From assembly GCA_025093985.1 (NCBI GenBank), contig JACAAK010000017.1, forward strand, positions 186,001 to 250,000: a stretch of 64,000 nt of DNA, written 5' to 3'. Position 1 is the stretch's first letter. Every line of letters starts with the position of its first letter. Shown piece by piece: positions 1 to 12,544 of this stretch. The stretch is from Calvatia gigantea (taxonomy: Eukaryota > Basidiomycota > Agaricomycetes > Agaricales > Lycoperdaceae). A program made the position numbers and the translations under genes. Below the pieces are notes generated by a model, which was not told the DNA's origin, made no database searches, and worked only from the letters and a program-made list of their open reading frames with translations.

Positions 1-590
1 GACCACGATTCGAAGAAATCGTCTTCTGCTGCTTCGGGTTGTTTTGCTGTTGATGTGTCCACTCCGTCTACGTGGATGCCTTTTGGGAATCTAACAGTCT
101 ATGAGTATCAATTCAAGTAAGCGTTTGTAATGAATAATACGAACCTTGCAATATCTTCCTTAACCCTCCTGGCCAACTCATCTTTATACAATTCCGCAAC
201 TCTCGAGGTATATTTCTTCTTCACATCCGACTCGTTCAACCAACTCGCTCCTCCATGTTTAGTGAAAAACTCTGTACAAGAAGCGTTCCCGCCAACTTTC
301 ATCGTGCGTAATTGGTTGAGTTGCCAAGAATCAAGATTAGTGGATCGGACGAAGGAGATGTGAACGCCCATGTTACGGTGGGTTGAGGAACAGTCGAGGC
401 AGATGTATACGCCGAATGTGACGCTTGACCAGGTTGGGTTTCGGGCGTTGCAGTCGAAGCATGACTGATACATGATTTGAGTGTTGGGAATGTGAGTAGT
501 AGTGTGGGTGTAGTAGCTTACTTTGTTTCCTTTGTGTGCTTTGAGAACTTTGAATACTTGTTCTGTCTCTTGTTTAGTAGGATCAGCCAT
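1..590 (-). CDS. GLO3: GLO3-type ArfGAP (ADP-ribosylation factor GTPase-activating protein), 3' end outside window
   Basis: The gene starts at 590 ([11 protein letters not shown]) and runs off the left edge. I read exons 590-522, 464-145 and 90-1, with introns of 57 and 54 bp; all phases agree. The protein opens with an ArfGAP zinc finger of C-x2-C-x16-C-x2-C form (CFDC...CLDC) followed by HRNMGVH, which carries the arginine finger. After the second intron the frame continues into an acidic EDDFFESW motif, typical of the ArfGAP2/3-Glo3 subgroup rather than Gcs1. By family, it stimulates GTP hydrolysis on Arf1 at COPI vesicles of the Golgi. An in-frame ATG lies 48 bases upstream, but the chosen start matches the usual N-terminus. 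No frameshift was seen. The GLO3 assignment is by motif only. Confidence 0.85.
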
Positions 591-702
591 GGATGTCAAG
601 TAAGTACTGTTGAGGAGGACAGCAAGCGGTGTCGTGGCCAAATGGGTGTGTCACGGGACTACTTGACGAGATAACTAGCTTGGAATTGGCTTACGTAATG
701 CG

Positions 703-1312
703 ATCCACCAGCGTGCTAACCTTAACAGTTCCACAACTCACATCCACTTTCGCACACTTTCTCTCTTTTACCTTTTCAGCCGTATACGTCGGCTCCATCC
801 CAACTACCTCTCCTCAGAAACTCTTCTTCTTTCAATAACAACAATAGTACTAACCACACATCATCGAATAATAGGTAGAGTCGCGACGATACAGTGGACA
901 TCACATGACAAAAGCGTGATAAAAGCGTGACAAAAAATGCTGGAAAACAAAAGATATTCGGGGCAGCTTCGCCCTGAGGTTTTATAAAAAATCTGCCCGT
1001 AGCGAGATGTAGTAGGAGGCATTCCGCAACTTTCGCTACAAATAGAACTTTGAAAAATGGCCTTGTGAGAATGCCCCGCTGACTTTACGATGGGCGCCTC
1101 AGTTGAGCCCATCACCTACCTCCCCCAATTCTCCTCCGCCCGCAAGGTGGTCATTGGTCAAGGAGGCGGTGTCACACCTCGTCACAGGTCATATGATGTC
1201 CACCAGACCGTCCCTCACTCTGCCTTAGCAATGGAAGAATCAGCCCAAGGGGAAAAATTAAAGGACGAACAGTGGACGGACGATCCAGACGTCATCAAAG
1301 CTCGTATCGTCG
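703..1312 (+). pseudogene. Truncated 5' copy of RCE1, split by an insertion
   Basis: Positions 715-874 and 1229-1305 together match the start of the intact RCE1 gene at 4156-4400. The homologue of the ATG is GTG here (agcGTGctaacc against cccATGctaacc), and small indels break the frame. The match is interrupted between 874 and 1229 by 354 bp of unrelated sequence and stops near 1310. This is a dead duplicate: no membrane segments after the first and none of the catalytic motifs are present. It lies divergently from the ArfGAP gene, where a promoter-proximal copy could once have been functional. Confidence 0.75.
875..1228. mobile_element. Possible MITE-like insertion inside the RCE1 fragment
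   Basis: Comparing the RCE1 fragment with intact RCE1 defines a clean insertion of about 354 bp. It is flanked by TAG on both sides (872-874 and 1226-1228), which would be a 3-bp target duplication. Inside, gtggacatcacatgac (894-909) and gtcatatgatgtccac (1188-1203) form a 15/16 inverted repeat. There is no coding capacity. A non-autonomous DNA element is the simplest reading; the repeats are subterminal rather than terminal, so the class is uncertain. Confidence 0.4.
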
Positions 1313-4155
1313 TGTAACTATGACGGTCAATACTATTCGGAACCAAGGCCGGCGTAACCGACTTCCTTCCACTCATTTCAGACTGCACTGCAGTCTAGTT
1401 GGGGAACATGTAAGGGTGCCATCGGACTTCGGACATTATCGTTGCTATGTCTCAGAAAATATACAGCTCTTGATGCCGTAGATATGGCTACAACGGTTGA
1501 GTTCTCAACTCAGTTGTTATTCTTGTGTTACTACGTTGGCCCAATAAGCGGGTCAAGCGTATTTCGTGTGAACCTGAGAATTTACAGTTCGTAAAGCACC
1601 AGCTTAACACTTTCTTTACCTCCCAAACTTTGAGAAGATCAATACAATGTGCCGTTATAGGAGGTAACCAACAACTTCTATTCCCCAGAAGCGTTTATTC
1701 ATCCTTTATAGGGTTAGCAAGCATTACAGTGCTTGCAACCATGTCGTCACCTTGGTGCGTTATCAATTACCTCGTTGGTCACGCCGCTCTTTCCTGATAG
1801 GCCCTACTCGCTAGCCGGATGAAATAGTGGGTAACACTTTCTTGTGGTAAATATGCCCACTTTTGATAAGGGGTCTCTTAGCTCGTTTGTTACTCCTTCA
1901 GCTGCAAATTCAGCCCGGGCCACCCCCCTGATTGCAACCCCGCCACATGTAGCCAAACCTGTGTTACGTGAATAATCCGTGTAGCCCCCGCCATATAAAA
2001 CCTGCAGCTGACACTCGTTCCATCATAGCCATGTGATACCTGAGCAATATAGTGAGTCTCTTGTTCCGAGTACCCAGTCAAAGCACTCAAGTGACCCCAT
2101 TAGCGGTTTACATCGACGGGGCTTGCCCTGCTTGCAGCGGCCAGTAATAACGCGTGTGTCGAATACTAGGGCGCTCTACTCCATGTTTCAACAGCCACGT
2201 CCATGTAGTTACCAACGATGTGAATCCTTCTAGCTCTGTAATACCATTTCATTGTTGTAGATCGAAGAAATTCCGACAGCAGTACCGTGCGGGTGGTGGG
2301 ACACAAAAGCAAGTCATCAGGCAACTTTGCACGAGGGAACCCTCCGGGGTCTAAGGGACTGCCAACCTTGGCGGCGGACCCACTGGCCCAGTACATCTGC
2401 TCACTCAGAACACTCCTCTCTAATTTCAACCTACAACAGTCCAAGTTGAGGCCCAGTGAGAAACCCGTGGAATCTAGCCGGGCTCAAACGAGGCGGACTC
2501 TGGAAAACGAGGTCGGACGAGCCGGGTGGAAGTCGACGCGAACGACACGCCTGAATAAATGAACTTCATGGAGCTCAGTGGATTTCGCACGAGCCATAAA
2601 ACTTTGTAAGCGACTGCTGTTGTGCATCACGCCGTTTGTGGTAGCCAAAGTAATCCTATGGATGTACCAACACAAGTCCCATCCGCTACTCGAAGTCTTC
2701 CATCCGATTCCGGCTCGTATATATACCCCGCTGATTCCAAGCGTGGGACGGAGGATATCTCCTACTCAAACTCTCACATCCTCGTCTGCCATTGCTATAT
2801 ACAATCCATCCAAGGTCATCAACATCGTTTGGTAAATGGTCGAAATTGGTGCCCATCCAAACTTGCGAAAGGCGAGAAATCCCTAAACCACACTACGGTG
2901 TACTTCAAGCACGAAAAGTGAGAGAGGCAGCAGCAGCAGAATAACATTCTTACAGCTCATTCTAAGCCTATACGTGAACCTTGCGAGGGGCCAGCCTCAA
3001 CGTACTTAGCAGTTTCCACTGGGTAAGTTATACCGTCCCCCGTTGGAGGCTATCTCTGACGTTCCTTGCACACTTGGGTCCCTGTATGCGGTGAAACTCC
3101 TTGCCACGGAACCCTACAACAAATCCTACTACTCACCCCACTGCGAGGGCCATTAGCTTGGGTGTGTTATATTTTTTCCCCCTTTCAATCATCAACGATT
3201 GTCAATCCAATACCAGCTATTCTGGCCCTTGGTTAACGACACTCGGGCCTTACTTCCGCATCAATTCTTCCTAGTAAGTTTAAGGCCTCTCGTTTCTTCT
3301 TATAATTGATGAATCTCGTGCAGCATATAGTCATGCGTGGGACCACTGTTGAGTTTCTCGCTTGTCCGTTTCACTATGACCTTATAATCCTGTAGCTAAC
3401 TGACAATTTTCCACTCAGAGTGATCTTAAAGTTTTCACTGCTTCCCTTACGCTGCTGTATCCCATTCTTCCCGGTGAGTCGCGTCACTTGGCTTGGTATT
3501 CAGAATGTGGATCAGTATGTCATTTCCCCGTAACCCCTCTAAATGGTTACATTATAGCTGAAAACGCGCCTTTTGTCTGGTACGTGGTTTACTATTGTCG
3601 ATATGAAGATCGCGATGGAGGCACATCACGCTTATGAGCAAGTGTGGTGCCATGCCCATACCCTTGTCGGGAATCAATGAAGGAGTGATTTTAATGATCG
3701 TGTCAATCCCGATTACTTCGAATAGGGCGGTGAATTAGGACTCGCTCCAGGAGCTGGGAGCGTCTCAAACAGACATTGAACCGAACGACGTCGACACGTC
3801 CGAGGGTCAAGGCACCTTCGAAGTATCATGTACTTGCATCAAACCGTTGGGTGGTGATTAAACGTATTCGCTGATTGCACCTATGATTTGCATGCACCGC
3901 ATGCAATCAGGTGTCATTTACTCAATGTGATGTACTCATATTTCTCTTCCCTACCCACGTTGTTTTGCTTTCTTCTTGTCAGCTTGGGGGTGGGTGTCAT
4001 TAGCAGAGAAAAGGAAACTTGAGTGTGGGGTGCTTGAACCAACAGAACCCCCAAATAAGTACTTAACCACTGCCAGCTTTGAATATAGTTACGTAATATA
4101 ATTGATTGAGCGGACTAGCCGCTCTAAATGGCCCATGACATAGACAGTATACCCC
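1310..4155. other. Gene-poor spacer between RCE1 fragment and RCE1
   Basis: I find no ORF of recognisable family or convincing splice pattern. The only structure noted is a short hairpin near 3885-3910 with 8-bp arms (ttgcatgc / gcatgcaa). Confidence 0.5.
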
Positions 4156-5452
4156 ATGCTAACCTTCCCAGTACCGCAACTCACACCGGCTTTCGCACAT
4201 TTTCTCTCTTTTACATTTTCGTCCATATACGTCGGCTCCATCTACGTCTCCTCAAAAACTCGCCTTTCTTTTAATAACAACAATAATACTAACCACACAT
4301 CATCGAATAATAGCAATGGAAGAATCAGTCCAAGAGAGAAGCTGAAAGACGAACGGTGGAGGGACGATCCAGATGTCATCAAAGCTCGTCTTGTCGCTGT
4401 ATTCATCGCGAGTCTCGTATGCTGTACGACTGTCCACCTCGTCCTGCGCAGCCTACTCCCCGACCACGAAAGCACCACTGGCGCTGGCTTCTTTGATACC
4501 CTCACCCGACTCGGATTTGACATTGCATTCTTTCCGCTCTCCGGATGGACTTGGAAAACATTCTGGGAAGTCACCAGACCGCATTTGATTACCCCGGTAC
4601 TGTTCTTTGGACCTTTGTACGCGACGTGGTTAGGACGTACGTTACCTGGACAGATGTATTGGAGTTGGGAGGAGCATGTTAGGCAGAATATGTGGACGTG
4701 GCAGGGGATTCGGAATGTTCTCGTCGTGCGTTATATACCCATCCCCCATTCAGCCTGCATAGTTGATCTTGAAGTGTATGGTTAGGCTCCGCCTACGGAG
4801 GAAATCGTATTTAGGGGGTGTATACTCTCCATTCTCCATCTCGCTGGCGTGTCGAAGGTACAACTCTTATTTCTATCTCCGCTCTCTTTCGGTCTTGGTA
4901 CGTTCTTGTTCTACTGCGGGGGGTGGGGAGAAAATAATCTAATGATATGTACTGCCGGATTTTAGCCCACGCACACCACGCATGGGATACCTTCAATCGC
5001 TACGGACGTACTCCACGGGCTGCCCTCCGCGCATTCACTACCACACGTACGTACACACTCCTCTCTTCCGCAGCTCCCACCAGCTGATCCAGCACGGCAG
5101 TCTTTCAATTAACCTATACAACCCTCTTTGGATGTTACACCTCCTACCTCTTCCTCCGCACATCATCCATCTACCCACCCATATCCGCCCATATGTTTTG
5201 TAATTTTATGGGATTTCCGAGGATGGGGTATGAGCTCCAATTATTCCCCCATCAGAGAAGATGTGCGTTCTCTGATTGATGACTTCTGTTCGGGGTTTCG
5301 AGTATACTGATAATGCGTGGTATAAAGGGATTGTGATGACGTATGTGATGGGTATGTTCGCGTTCATGTTCGTCCTCCCCAGGTGGACGCGGACGCCAGA
5401 TTCGTTTTATTGGAAAAATTATGTGGAGGGGGATATTGGGAGTGTTTACTAG
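4156..5452 (+). CDS. RCE1: CAAX prenyl protease 2 (RCE1-type endoprotease)
   Basis: Proposed exons are 4156-4725, 4786-4897, 4966-5046, 5101-5262 and 5328-5452. The integral membrane protease of the ER removes the -aaX tripeptide from prenylated Ras, Rho and a-factor-type proteins. All three conserved regions are visible: TEEIVFRG (catalytic glutamates), SFGLAHAHHAWD (histidine) and HMFCNFMGFP (histidine/asparagine). The N-terminal membrane segment is followed by a short Asn-rich loop, then EKLKDERWRDDPDVIKARL. The frame is open throughout. The last splice (acceptor at 5327) is the least certain; an alternative exon edge near 5310 gives a slightly different sequence before the final membrane helix. 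A broken partial copy lies at 703-1312. Confidence 0.88.
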
Positions 5453-5627
5453 TTAATAGACATCTCTTTGTTGTTTCACTTATAGAACAGCACACTCCTT
5501 TACTTTTTTTAATGATTGTTCAAGAGTGCGAATTCCCGACAAGCAGACTAAATTGATCCTTGCAAACTAAACACTTTCGTGCTCGTACCCCTCCCCTTTC
5601 CCCTCTCCCCACACATTGAGAAGACTA

Positions 5628-7850
5628 TCAGAGTCGACCTACAAGTCGTAAAGCCCTACGCTCTTCGGTAAGGTTTTCGATCTCTTTGAGGTCTATAACC
5701 TTGAGTATCCAGTTGAACCACCAACCGCCGCTACGTCCACTCGGGAGGTACATATCTTCCAATAGTTCGTCTGCTGCCTGTGGCCATCTACATACACACA
5801 TTATTTTTCCTGTTTATTCATCAGGCAGGGAGGTACGCACGACCACAAATGCAACGCCGCAGCTGTACTCTCGTTTAAAGTACCCAACATCCCTGGAAAC
5901 CTCTTCTGACACCACGCACTATGTCTCTCAGCTTCCTCTAGAGCTACTTCGGGTGTGGGAGGTAATTTGAGGTTATCACCGAGGAAGTAAGACGAGATCC
6001 AGTGCGCGATGACTTCGAACATGTAGCCGTTGTTTCCTGAGAGCTATAACACGGGTAATAAATGTTAGTGTCACTCAGTATGTTCTACAAGGCTGAAGGA
6101 AAGGGGATACGCCCGTACGTACAATGGCACCATTGATGGCAAAATCCCTCCGGTGGATGTTTTTCGCTGGTACGATTCCGCGGTAGATCGGGGATGCTAC
6201 AATAGGCGTTGAGTTTTGAGGTGGGGGTGGATCGCGGAGGGTGTGGTAGGACGCCCATTCGTCGTTTGCGAGTGTTGGTTGGGGGAGGGTGTGTCTGAAT
6301 ATTCCGAGTTCTTCAGCGGTTTCATCTATAGTCCATAAATGATATATCGATGAAAGGGTAAAGAGAGGGAGATATACCATCGAAGAGGGTCTCCCAGGAA
6401 GATCGATATCCTGTAGCGAGAATCACGACGTCCGCGGCTATTTTACGCCCATCGTTGAGTAGAACCGAACGTCCATCCGCACCGTAGCCTATTGCACGCG
6501 CGGGAGTGTATAGGTCTATCTGGCCGTTGGTTGCGAGAGCGTAGAAGGACGTAGGACGTGCGACTCCTTCGTCGTTTATCCGTGTGCCCCAGAAGAAGGA
6601 ATCGACGTTGCGGAGTGGCGAGTTTTGGGGGATGTTGTATGCATGGAACTGGGGGGTAGTTAGGTGAGGGTGTTTATGATACTTGGGGGAGTACGTACGC
6701 CGTCCTCGCCAATTGTTTTGAACATGAAGTGAATGAATTTCGAGCCGAGCCATGTGGTATGGAATAGTCGCCTAGGACGGAATTAGAGCTCCGGACCCCA
6801 TAATATTGCCTAACACTTACTCAAGGCGGGATCGCAGAGCACTATAAGGAGAAAGCGTAGAAAAAGCTCTGGATTCGCATACAGTCAGAATGAAATACAC
6901 AAGAAATTGACGACACCCGACGCACCTGCTTTTGCGTAAGATCGCAGGAAGTGGACGTGGCGTCGCGAGGTATGGCTCGAGGTGTTCAAATACCACTGCG
7001 ACTTTTCTTCCCTGATTGGCGAGGTACGCGGACATGCTGTAGCGAGTGAATATCAGATCTCAGTGTAACGCGTTGCGACGTACTCTTGAGCGGATTTTCC
7101 ACAGCCAATGATAACAACTCGACCCGTCTCCACGTCCGAGCCTGGCTGGGTTGGCTTAACAGCGGCAAGAATATTTGGAAGTTCCTGGTTGAACCGGCTG
7201 GCATGGAGAACGAGGCCGCGGAATCGAGAAGCTTCCACCTGCGTGAAGGGAGAGATACGAAGGGACGCTGGGATTACTGCAACCCTGATTATAAAATGAA
7301 TCCTCCGTCTACTCGAGAGAAAAAGTGTGTGCACCACTTACGCCGGTACACAGGACAATCTTGGAGAAATGGAGGTCTGAGATCTCGCCTTTTGTTAGAT
7401 CTTCAACTTTGATAACCCAACCATTGTTATTCTCTCCACGGCTAATGTTGAGAACCTCGGTTTTGTACAAGATTCGATTTTGGAGAAATTTGTTGTAGAA
7501 AGATTCCATGTAATCGGACATCACTTCTCCAGTTAGGCGACCACCTGTTTTCGCAGCGTCGGGTGGGGTATCCATTTCCAGAGACGAGAAACGGAGTTCG
7601 CCATGAACACTAGAATGCAATGTTGGTTGCTGTCCCTCCTTGATGGAATGTTACGGGTAGGAGCGACACACGTACTTGTTGAGCGATAGTCCTGGGTACA
7701 CCCGTTCTTTTGCCCAAATTCCGCCAACGCTGCCTGTCGCGAGTGATTAGCTGCACATTGGATGAAGCCGTCTTTAATCAGTGTGTGGGCTGTGACGAGG
7801 GCCGCGGGGCCTGAGCCAACGATTCCAATGGTTTGCTTATTAACGGCCAT
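5628..7850 (-). CDS. FMO-like flavin monooxygenase, two frameshifts near the N-terminus
   Basis: The start at 7850 gives an FAD-binding motif GSGPAAL. Further along come VYPGLSLN-VHGELRFSSLEM, an NADPH-binding GCGKSAQD motif, DVVILATGYRSSWETLFD, and the C-terminal WPQAADELLEDMYLP segment ending at 5628 (GRL-stop). Eight or more short introns fit on the minus strand with matching phases. The family are NAD(P)H-dependent flavin monooxygenases acting on small or secondary metabolites; the substrate is unknown. Between DGF (about 7765) and VGGIWAKERVYPGL (about 7720) the reading frame changes: 35 bases separate the two conserved blocks, which cannot be in frame. So the gene is either broken there or the sequence has one or two single-base errors. 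Confidence 0.75.
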
Positions 7851-10746
7851 GTCAGTTGGGACACAGAGAAGATAGAAGGCAACTGTACTGCGGAGCGCTC
7901 GAATGAAAGCGCTTTATAGAGCTGCTTGGGAAGGAGTGTTGCGTGTCAGGGAACGCTCAATGGCTAGAATATTGATGTGCGTTGAAATAGGGTCCCCTGG
8001 CTAAAAGGTTGGAGGTATCCCCGGAACGAACAATTATGCCACGACTTGTTAGAATGAAGGAGACTTGCCTTGCGAAGGACAGTCCTCGTGTCGGAAATTC
8101 CTTGCTTCCCTGAGGCATTTGGAAGTATCGGTCCTTTGGCCCGCCTGGGGATTGAGAATTTGTCCAAGAATTTACAGCGGTGAAAGCGTGCGACCGCCGG
8201 CAGGAATTCGCATGAGCTGGGCATCCTGCAAAAGCTAAGATTCGAAAGGGCAGGGTCAGTGCAGCTTTTCTCATCGCAACCAGCAGCGCCCCCCGCTGCC
8301 AACCTCCCGTTCAAGGTTTTGCATCACCATGTACCTGACCATGAGTGGTGGAGTTTTTTGCTACGACCCCGAAAATTGTCTTTGGTACGGACATGGTCTC
8401 GTCCTATCTCGTAGAAGTTTTGATTCCAGGCAGAGTTTGTAGCTCCATGTCAAAAGAAGCTCACGTTGAGGTTCTTTGTTTGTTATGTAAGCATGACAAC
8501 CTCCAGGGTCTTTCAGGGGTATTGTTAGAGCAATGGAAACTGCTCACGCCGAAACTCCCTGAGCGTGGACAACAAACTCTCCAAGTTTACTTTTCAAGTG
8601 TTATTCACCCACCGACAATGGTCATCACCAATAATCCATGTTCCTCAACAGCCGACTCGGACACAGGGACTGGGATTTTGGCATAGTGTTGACAGTCGTA
8701 GAGGCCTCAAACTCAGGTCGCAAGTTTTTGTTCTACATTATTCCAGCTATGCATGGTTAAGACGGGAGGGTTTACCGTAAGGCTCAGGTGTGTCGGGATA
8801 GGAAAAACAACATCCAAAGAACAAAAAAGGATGTGAGGGAAATGGAGAAAGAGACATGCCAGCGATCGGGCTGTAGCGATGGGCTACACAACCCCCTAGT
8901 TGGTAGTCCCCCCCTCCAACGTCAAGCACGGGCGTGTCGCGGTTGTAATCTTTCTTTGAGCTCACGACCATCATAATGGTCACAGCTATCAGCGAAGCCC
9001 TCCTCACTCCGTTGTGAGTACCTTGTTTACTCTTCGTGCAACAGTTCTCGCGCTTCTTGGGTTCACGGACGCAATGGCAACCGACCCCAGCGACTCAAGA
9101 AAAAATGAAGGATTGAGTTGAGTTGCAGTTTGACTAGATCTGTGCCTGCAGGAAGATCGCGTTGGCTGCAATTTGGCCAAAGGCGATTCTTCATTTTCCC
9201 CTGTTTACGTACCCCACGGACTTTCATCCCCTCTGATCGCAAACACCGGCGAGTTAAAGAGCAATATGACACCCGAATCCAAAGGCTTGCCAATAACTCG
9301 GGTTTAGGTTTACGGAAAAGTAACAGCTTCAGGGGATGCGTCAGGGATGACGTTTATGGACAGGCAACTTTGAAGCTCTATCTCAGAAATATTAAGCATC
9401 ATTCAACACTCTCAATGGACCCCTTTATTGCTCACCCCTTGAAGGGCCGGTTCATCTGTATATTTCGCCAAGCCTTTACGACATTGGTTACGAGTATGAG
9501 AGAGGAAGGAAGGGCCCCCGGACTTTAGCCAAGAAGCTTAGAAAAGATAGATCGTCGTAGAAGGATTGTTGCCGAAATTACCCCATAAGCTAGTTACCTC
9601 CCCCCTTTCCCGAGATCTCTCTTCAAAATCTGACTTCAGGAATTTGAACGTTCGTTACACCAGAAATAGTCGAGAGTGACTCACTAGAAAAAACAGGCGG
9701 TTGTCTGGTTAATGATTTGTGAGGCCTCGCTAACAGCCTGCTTCATACTTGATTGTCAATGGAAATACAAAACCCCATCCAACATCAAACCACGTGCGGA
9801 CCCAAGGCGAAATCGATGATCCACCTTGCAGTCGCACTAAATCGGGCTTCGTAAAAAGCGATCAAATTCACGAAAATTGTGGATTGGAAGTTCCGCAGTT
9901 ACTTTTGTCTTTACCACCGGGTGAATCCGCGGATTAACGATCTGCTTTTAGAACGAAAAACTTCGGCACCATGGTCCTCTCAGCTGACTTCATGGTATCA
10001 TAACATGCTCCTCGAGCTCATGGGCCACACACCCCACGTCATCTGTGACCCCGTAGTAATCTCATTTGGGATAGCGAACTTCGCGAGGGCTTCCCATGGA
10101 AGGAAATCCCGATTGGCCTCTGTCAACATGCATATAATGTTTTCTTCCCACTCGGAAACCACCATCTATTTATAGTTTTCCCTAACAAAGTCTCGTTGAA
10201 TTCTGGGCATCACACGATTATCCATGGAGCAGAAAATTATTTTTCGTCCAGCCGTCATGTCACTGGGGAGCTGATCGCTCTAATACTCGCGTTTCGTCAT
10301 TTTCTTAACCACCAGAACCCGGCCCCACCCCGCATCCTCAAATCTCATCTGAGTTTCTCATCACATGGGGATATCCATTTAGCAAAGCTTTCGGCCCCGC
10401 CTACATCCACTCAAAATCGGGTGAGAGCGATATTCAGCCATTACCCCCACACGATTCTGCGCCCAAATTTCATGAAACTTCTGATTCGCGGAGATGTCAC
10501 AGGAAGGCGGGAAGTATCACCACCAGTGGAGAAGCCAGCCCCTTTTAACTAACAAGCTTCCCTTTCTACGAAGGTTTGTGACATTGTCTATTCCGCTTCA
10601 GGTCAAGTCGGCTTTATTATACGTGACCTTTAGGAGAGCGGACTGAATACTTTATAACTGGGGACATGTTTACCCTGACGTCGACTACGTCTCGACAACA
10701 TGCCCAGCGTCGAACTTCTGTAAGAGCAACACCTTACTATTCATCT
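7851..10746. other. No recognisable gene
   Basis: Only short ORFs without family resemblance or consistent introns are present (for example 105-136 codons at 7957-8274, 8345-8686 and 9118-9528). I treat them as chance. Confidence 0.45.
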
Positions 10747-12544
10747 ATGACGCTTCCGACACGTATTTATTATAGGCTCGGTCCTATGCTCATCGGCGTA
10801 TTCGCCAATACCATTCTTTTCGGCGTGAGTAACCATAAAAAATCTCAGCGAGCCCACCATAACCTCGAACAATGGACGATCAGGTTTTGATCGTGCAGGT
10901 GAACCACCGTAATCAGAAAGGGGTCTTACTTACCTTGCTAATCTTCCCGGAGTCATTCATTTACTACCAGACTTACAAGAAGTATTAATTTCTCTTTATT
11001 TTCTTTTTGAGCGGTGCTTACTCGACCTGGTTGGTAGAGACCCCTCATGGATTCGTTATTTTGTGGGTCTTTGAGATGTGACCCGAAGCCCGGACTGCTC
11101 AAGACGTTTTTTTAAGATTCTCTACTTATTCATCTTGGAAACCTTGAACACGGGATTTAACATCGGAATGATGTACGAGCCACTTATCAAGCGGTTTGGT
11201 ACGTTACCCAGAATCCTTATGAGGAACCTTTTCTAATTAGTACCAAATGGCAGGGACTGAACGGGCTGTCACGATTGCTCCGATCAGTGAGTCTATTTCT
11301 TGGATGTTTTTGTTACCACATATTATCTCACGGCACGACCACTTCCTCAATTAGTGCTAGACGCCGGTAAGCATAACACGTTCTACCCCCCCTTCTCCCC
11401 CCGCTTATCACCCTAAATGCCGCGTTTCCCCTATAGACCCTATTGTCACAGTAAGCAGCATTTTTTCTTTTGACATCGCCCCCTTTGAACCTCTTCATAT
11501 TGACGGCACGACTAAATGATTTAATTTTAGGTCATGATTTCGACGCCTGTGCAGCTATTCATGGCATGGAGAATCCAAGTTATTAACAAATCACCACTGA
11601 TAACCGCTTCGATTGTATTTTTCGCTGTCTGTGCATTTGGTGAGTGAACACCACTTTATAGTTTCAGAAGGGCGAATTTAACCCCTCTCAGTCGGTGGGA
11701 TCGCCACGACGGTTTCCGTAACGCTTATTCCCCAATACGCAAGGCTTCAAGAATTTCACGGCGCCGTAATCACTTGGTTAGCATCCTCAGCCGCTGGGGA
11801 TGTGGTGATTACGGCTTCGCTGGTCTGGTCACTAGTGAGATATACGCACGTTCGGGTCTATTAAAGAAGTTAATAACCCCTCACAGTACAGACGCAGGAC
11901 AGGGTTCAAGGGAACAGATGACCAGATTAGCAGGATTATGAGACGTACGTTTGGATATTTCTGTCGGTGAGCGGCGATATTAACCATCCGTCAGTGACAA
12001 TTCAGACGGGTGCCATTACCGCAATATCAGCTGCAGCAGACGTCCTCATCTTTCTCCTACTTCCGGTATGTCGTTAATTTGAAATATATGACGAGAAGTT
12101 TAATAATCCAAATAGAAAACCACTCTGTGAGTGTGGATCCCTCAATCTTGGCCCCACTCCTGTCTTTTCTAATTGCCGAATATCCAGCAATTTTATTTGG
12201 GACTTCGCTCTGTCGAAATTATACTACCAACTCGCTTCTAAGCACGTAAGCCTGACTGAGGTGCAAACCAGAGTTTTTTTTAGTGCTCAACTCCCAAAGG
12301 TTAAACGCTCGTGCGGGATGGGGCAACCTAAACGGGGGTCAAAATGATCTCCATAACGTCCTCTTTGGAGACCAACAGAGGGTGTCTGGTTCTCAGCGAC
12401 AGGTCACTATCAACGGAAAGGTAAGAGGTCCCTAGTGGTCCAGAAAGCAAAGTCTGAACTGGCGCGATATCGTCGTGTGTGCAGCTTTCCCACCAGCTCC
12501 AGCCGAGCCGTCACGCTGTACGTTTTACCTCCATCCTACCATAA
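10747..12544 (+). CDS. DUF6534-type multi-pass membrane protein, one frameshift
   Basis: A basidiomycete-specific membrane protein of unknown function. Family landmarks in order: LGPMLIGVFANTILFG, YYQTYKKDPSWIRYF, LETLNTGFNIGMMYEPLI, GTERAVTIAPI, STPVQLFMAWRI, FHGAVITWLASSA.DVVIT, DDQISRIMRLTIQTGAITA, TTLNFIWDFALSKLY, TNSLLSTLNARAGW. Proposed exons: 10747-10824, 10953-10981, 11038-11062, 11117-11198, 11254-11286, 11355-11366, 11437-11450, 11531-11639, 11692-11834, 11887-11944, 11995-12065, 12116-12126, 12188-12245, 12300-12420, 12485-12544. Several exons are only 11-33 nt, yet phases join correctly. The exception is one extra base near 12225, between LSKLY and TNSLL, which breaks the frame just before the cytosolic tail. 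Four to seven membrane helices are expected by family. Confidence 0.75.
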
